From Arcanobacterium buesumense (lineage in GTDB: Bacteria; Actinomycetota; Actinomycetes; Actinomycetales; Actinomycetaceae): DNA of 64,000 nucleotides. Location of the stretch: assembly GCF_012563545.1 (NCBI RefSeq), contig NZ_CP050804.1:434001-498000 (forward strand), read 5' to 3'. The notes beneath the pieces were generated by a model that searched no databases, had not been told where the DNA came from, and saw only the letters and a program-made list of their open reading frames with translations. Both the position numbers and the translations under genes were made by a program. Positions 62,665 through 64,000 of the stretch are shown here, piece after piece. Position 1 is the first letter of the stretch; each line of letters starts with the position of its first letter.

Positions 62665-63423
62665 ATGACGTTACCGACGAATCCATACTACGATGTTGCC
62701 ACTATAGCCGAAGCTTACGTTGATGTCCGGCCGGGTTATCCGCTTGAGTTACTGAGGATTGTATGTGCCGACGACGGTCAGAACCGGTGTCTTGTGGATA
62801 TAGGGGCTGGAACTGGGAAACTCACAACCACGCTATGCGATATTGCTGGGCAGCGTGGGCGCGTTTGGGCTATCGAGCCTAGCCCAGACATGCGCGAGCA
62901 GCTTATTCGGCTTATGCCAAACCTTAAAGGCCAAATACTGCCTGCGAGTGGTGAAGAAACAACGCTCAACGATGCGATGGCAGATATTGTGTTTTATGCT
63001 CAAAGTTGGCATTGGGTAGATCCCATCAAAGCTAGTAGGGAAGCGGCTCGTATCCTACGTCCAGGTGGAAAACTCGTCGTTTTATACAACCAAATGGATG
63101 TGTCAATTCCATGGGTAAAAAGACTGAGCCGTATTATGCGTTCTGGTGATGTGCACCGTCCGACTGATAAACCGCTCGTCGTCGAACCTTTTACGCAACC
63201 TCGATTACATATGGCAACATGGCAAGATCGGCTGACTCCAACCCAAGTATGCCAACTTGGTACAACGAGATCGTCATGGATTACCTCCACAAACGAAAAT
63301 CGCGCGAAAATGCAAGCGAATCTGAGATGGTACTTATACCAAAACCTTGGATATGGCGATGAAGATATTGTCGAAATTCCATATTTGACGTATATGTGGG
63401 TGATGGAGCGGGCAGAAGTGTGA
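62665..63423 (+). CDS. class I SAM-dependent methyltransferase
   Basis: This gene encodes 252 residues. Motif I LVDIGAGTGKLTTTL binds S-adenosylmethionine; post-I acid in VWAIEPSPDM, motif II DIVFYAQSWHWVDP and motif III LRPGGKLVVLYNQ. It belongs to the Methyltransf_11 group of small-molecule enzymes (trans-aconitate or biotin-type methylases); the substrate is unknown. Confidence 0.85.
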   Translation: MTLPTNPYYDVATIAEAYVDVRPGYPLELLRIVCADDGQNRCLVDIGAGTGKLTTTLCDIAGQRGRVWAIEPSPDMREQLIRLMPNLKGQILPASGEETTLNDAMADIVFYAQSWHWVDPIKASREAARILRPGGKLVVLYNQMDVSIPWVKRLSRIMRSGDVHRPTDKPLVVEPFTQPRLHMATWQDRLTPTQVCQLGTTRSSWITSTNENRAKMQANLRWYLYQNLGYGDEDIVEIPYLTYMWVMERAEV

Positions 63424-63539
63424 GATAAAATTCCCGGAGAAAAATCATAATTGGGCGATACGGCCCGGTCAAAGCTTGTAAGTCGGGCATAAAATGGAGC
63501 ACGCATATCCTACCGTTTTAGACCAGTTATGAGAGAAGT

Positions 63540-64000
63540 ATGGACGATCAGCCCACCAACAATCCGGTACAGAGCCAGGAAACGATAGCCGAAAAAATTC
63601 ATTGTATTTTAATGCTTGGAACGATGCTTTTAGCGTGTGGCGCTGGAGCTTATCGAGTCAAAGCTGCGATGTCACGAGCAGCTAAAGCAATTGGCTTAAC
63701 AAAGTTAGAGTCAGCGGTGTCCATGACTGACATTACAGTTACTGCATGGCGGGGTAAAGAATCTTACACAAGCTTTGGCGAACAGCGTCGTGTAGGCGTT
63801 AATGCGGAAAAGCTCGATCGTATTATGCAGGCCGTTGCGCAATTGCATGAAGGAATGACAGCTGAGCAATTACGTGTGATCTTGCAAGAAACAACTAAAC
63901 GAGATCGCCATTACGGTTTGTGGACAACAGTTTTTGCTTCGGCGATTGCTTGTGCGGGATTCTGTTTCCTTAATGGTGGGCGCATAGTTGAATGTACCTG
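63540..64000 (+). CDS. ThrE-family threonine/serine exporter, N-terminal part
   Basis: ATG 63540 follows GAGAGAAG; the frame is open to the window end (153 residues). LGTMLLACGAGAYRVKAAMSRAAKAIGL and RDRHYGLWTTVFASAIACAGFCFL are the conserved start and first helix of the ThrE/DUF1212 N-terminal domain. The full family has about 10 helices and a second domain; the remainder is outside the window. It likely exports threonine or serine. Confidence 0.8.
   Translation, partial: MDDQPTNNPVQSQETIAEKIHCILMLGTMLLACGAGAYRVKAAMSRAAKAIGLTKLESAVSMTDITVTAWRGKESYTSFGEQRRVGVNAEKLDRIMQAVAQLHEGMTAEQLRVILQETTKRDRHYGLWTTVFASAIACAGFCFLNGGRIVECT

Overview
The window looks like the chromosome of a moderate-GC actinobacterium. 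The 16S gene, the WhiB protein, the UPF0182/YlbL/UvrD2 neighbourhood, the actinobacterial-type rRNA leader and the GatCAB set all fit Actinomycetaceae, most likely the Arcanobacterium/Trueperella group. That placement rests on sequence feel and gene content, not on an alignment.

Layout. 1-5.1 kb: a partial two-domain alpha/beta hydrolase, an IS3 fragment, a secreted protein with a 39-residue membrane peptide, and a NarL-type two-component pair. 5.2-8.9 kb: an insertion-sequence graveyard with three decayed IS3-family elements and one small membrane protein. 8.9-10.8 kb: the remains of a Cys-containing peptide ORF cut at the IS edge, followed by an ABC half-transporter. 10.9-14.3 kb: a codon-aligned scrap of a glgX-like 3' end, a Phd/Doc toxin-antitoxin pair and intact glgX. 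14.4-24.8 kb: conserved actinobacterial core (nudC, uvrD2, a ThiF/cyclodehydratase-like protein, a DUF2342 'metalloprotease', YlbL Lon/PDZ protein, PPA1309 family, UPF0182 giant membrane protein). 24.9-26.8 kb: a GntR(YtrA)-ABC operon. 26.9-28.2 kb: initiator tRNA and a truncated ISL3 element. 28.4-33.0 kb: a DUF1275 membrane protein, a pyrimidine-dimer glycosylase and three tandem FemX-like genes that are mosaics of one another. 33.0-36.5 kb: a PadR-controlled MacB/FtsX-type ABC system with a perfect operator palindrome on its promoter. 36.5-40.8 kb: a DUF2505-thyA-folA-paiB operon, a PdtaS-like histidine kinase and whiB. 40.9-46.1 kb: a second two-component system with an FtsX-type permease whose partner ATPase has lost most catalytic motifs. 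46.1-54.8 kb: an unusually long ligA, a cardiolipin-synthase-like protein, gatCAB and malic enzyme. 54.8-60.4 kb: a 16S-23S-5S rRNA operon without spacer tRNA. 60.5-64 kb: a small membrane protein, nhaA, a methyltransferase and the start of a ThrE-type exporter.

How the parts fit. Much of the window concerns the envelope: FemX paralogues (peptidoglycan bridge), two FtsX-type exporters with their regulators, two two-component systems, a cardiolipin synthase and UPF0182. The core blocks are intact and tightly packed with overlapping starts and shared bidirectional terminators. The accessory blocks at 1.6-11 kb and 27-28 kb carry decayed transposons. The features most worth a second look are the FemX gene-conversion array, the degenerate ABC ATPase locus and the IS-truncated peptide/exporter locus.
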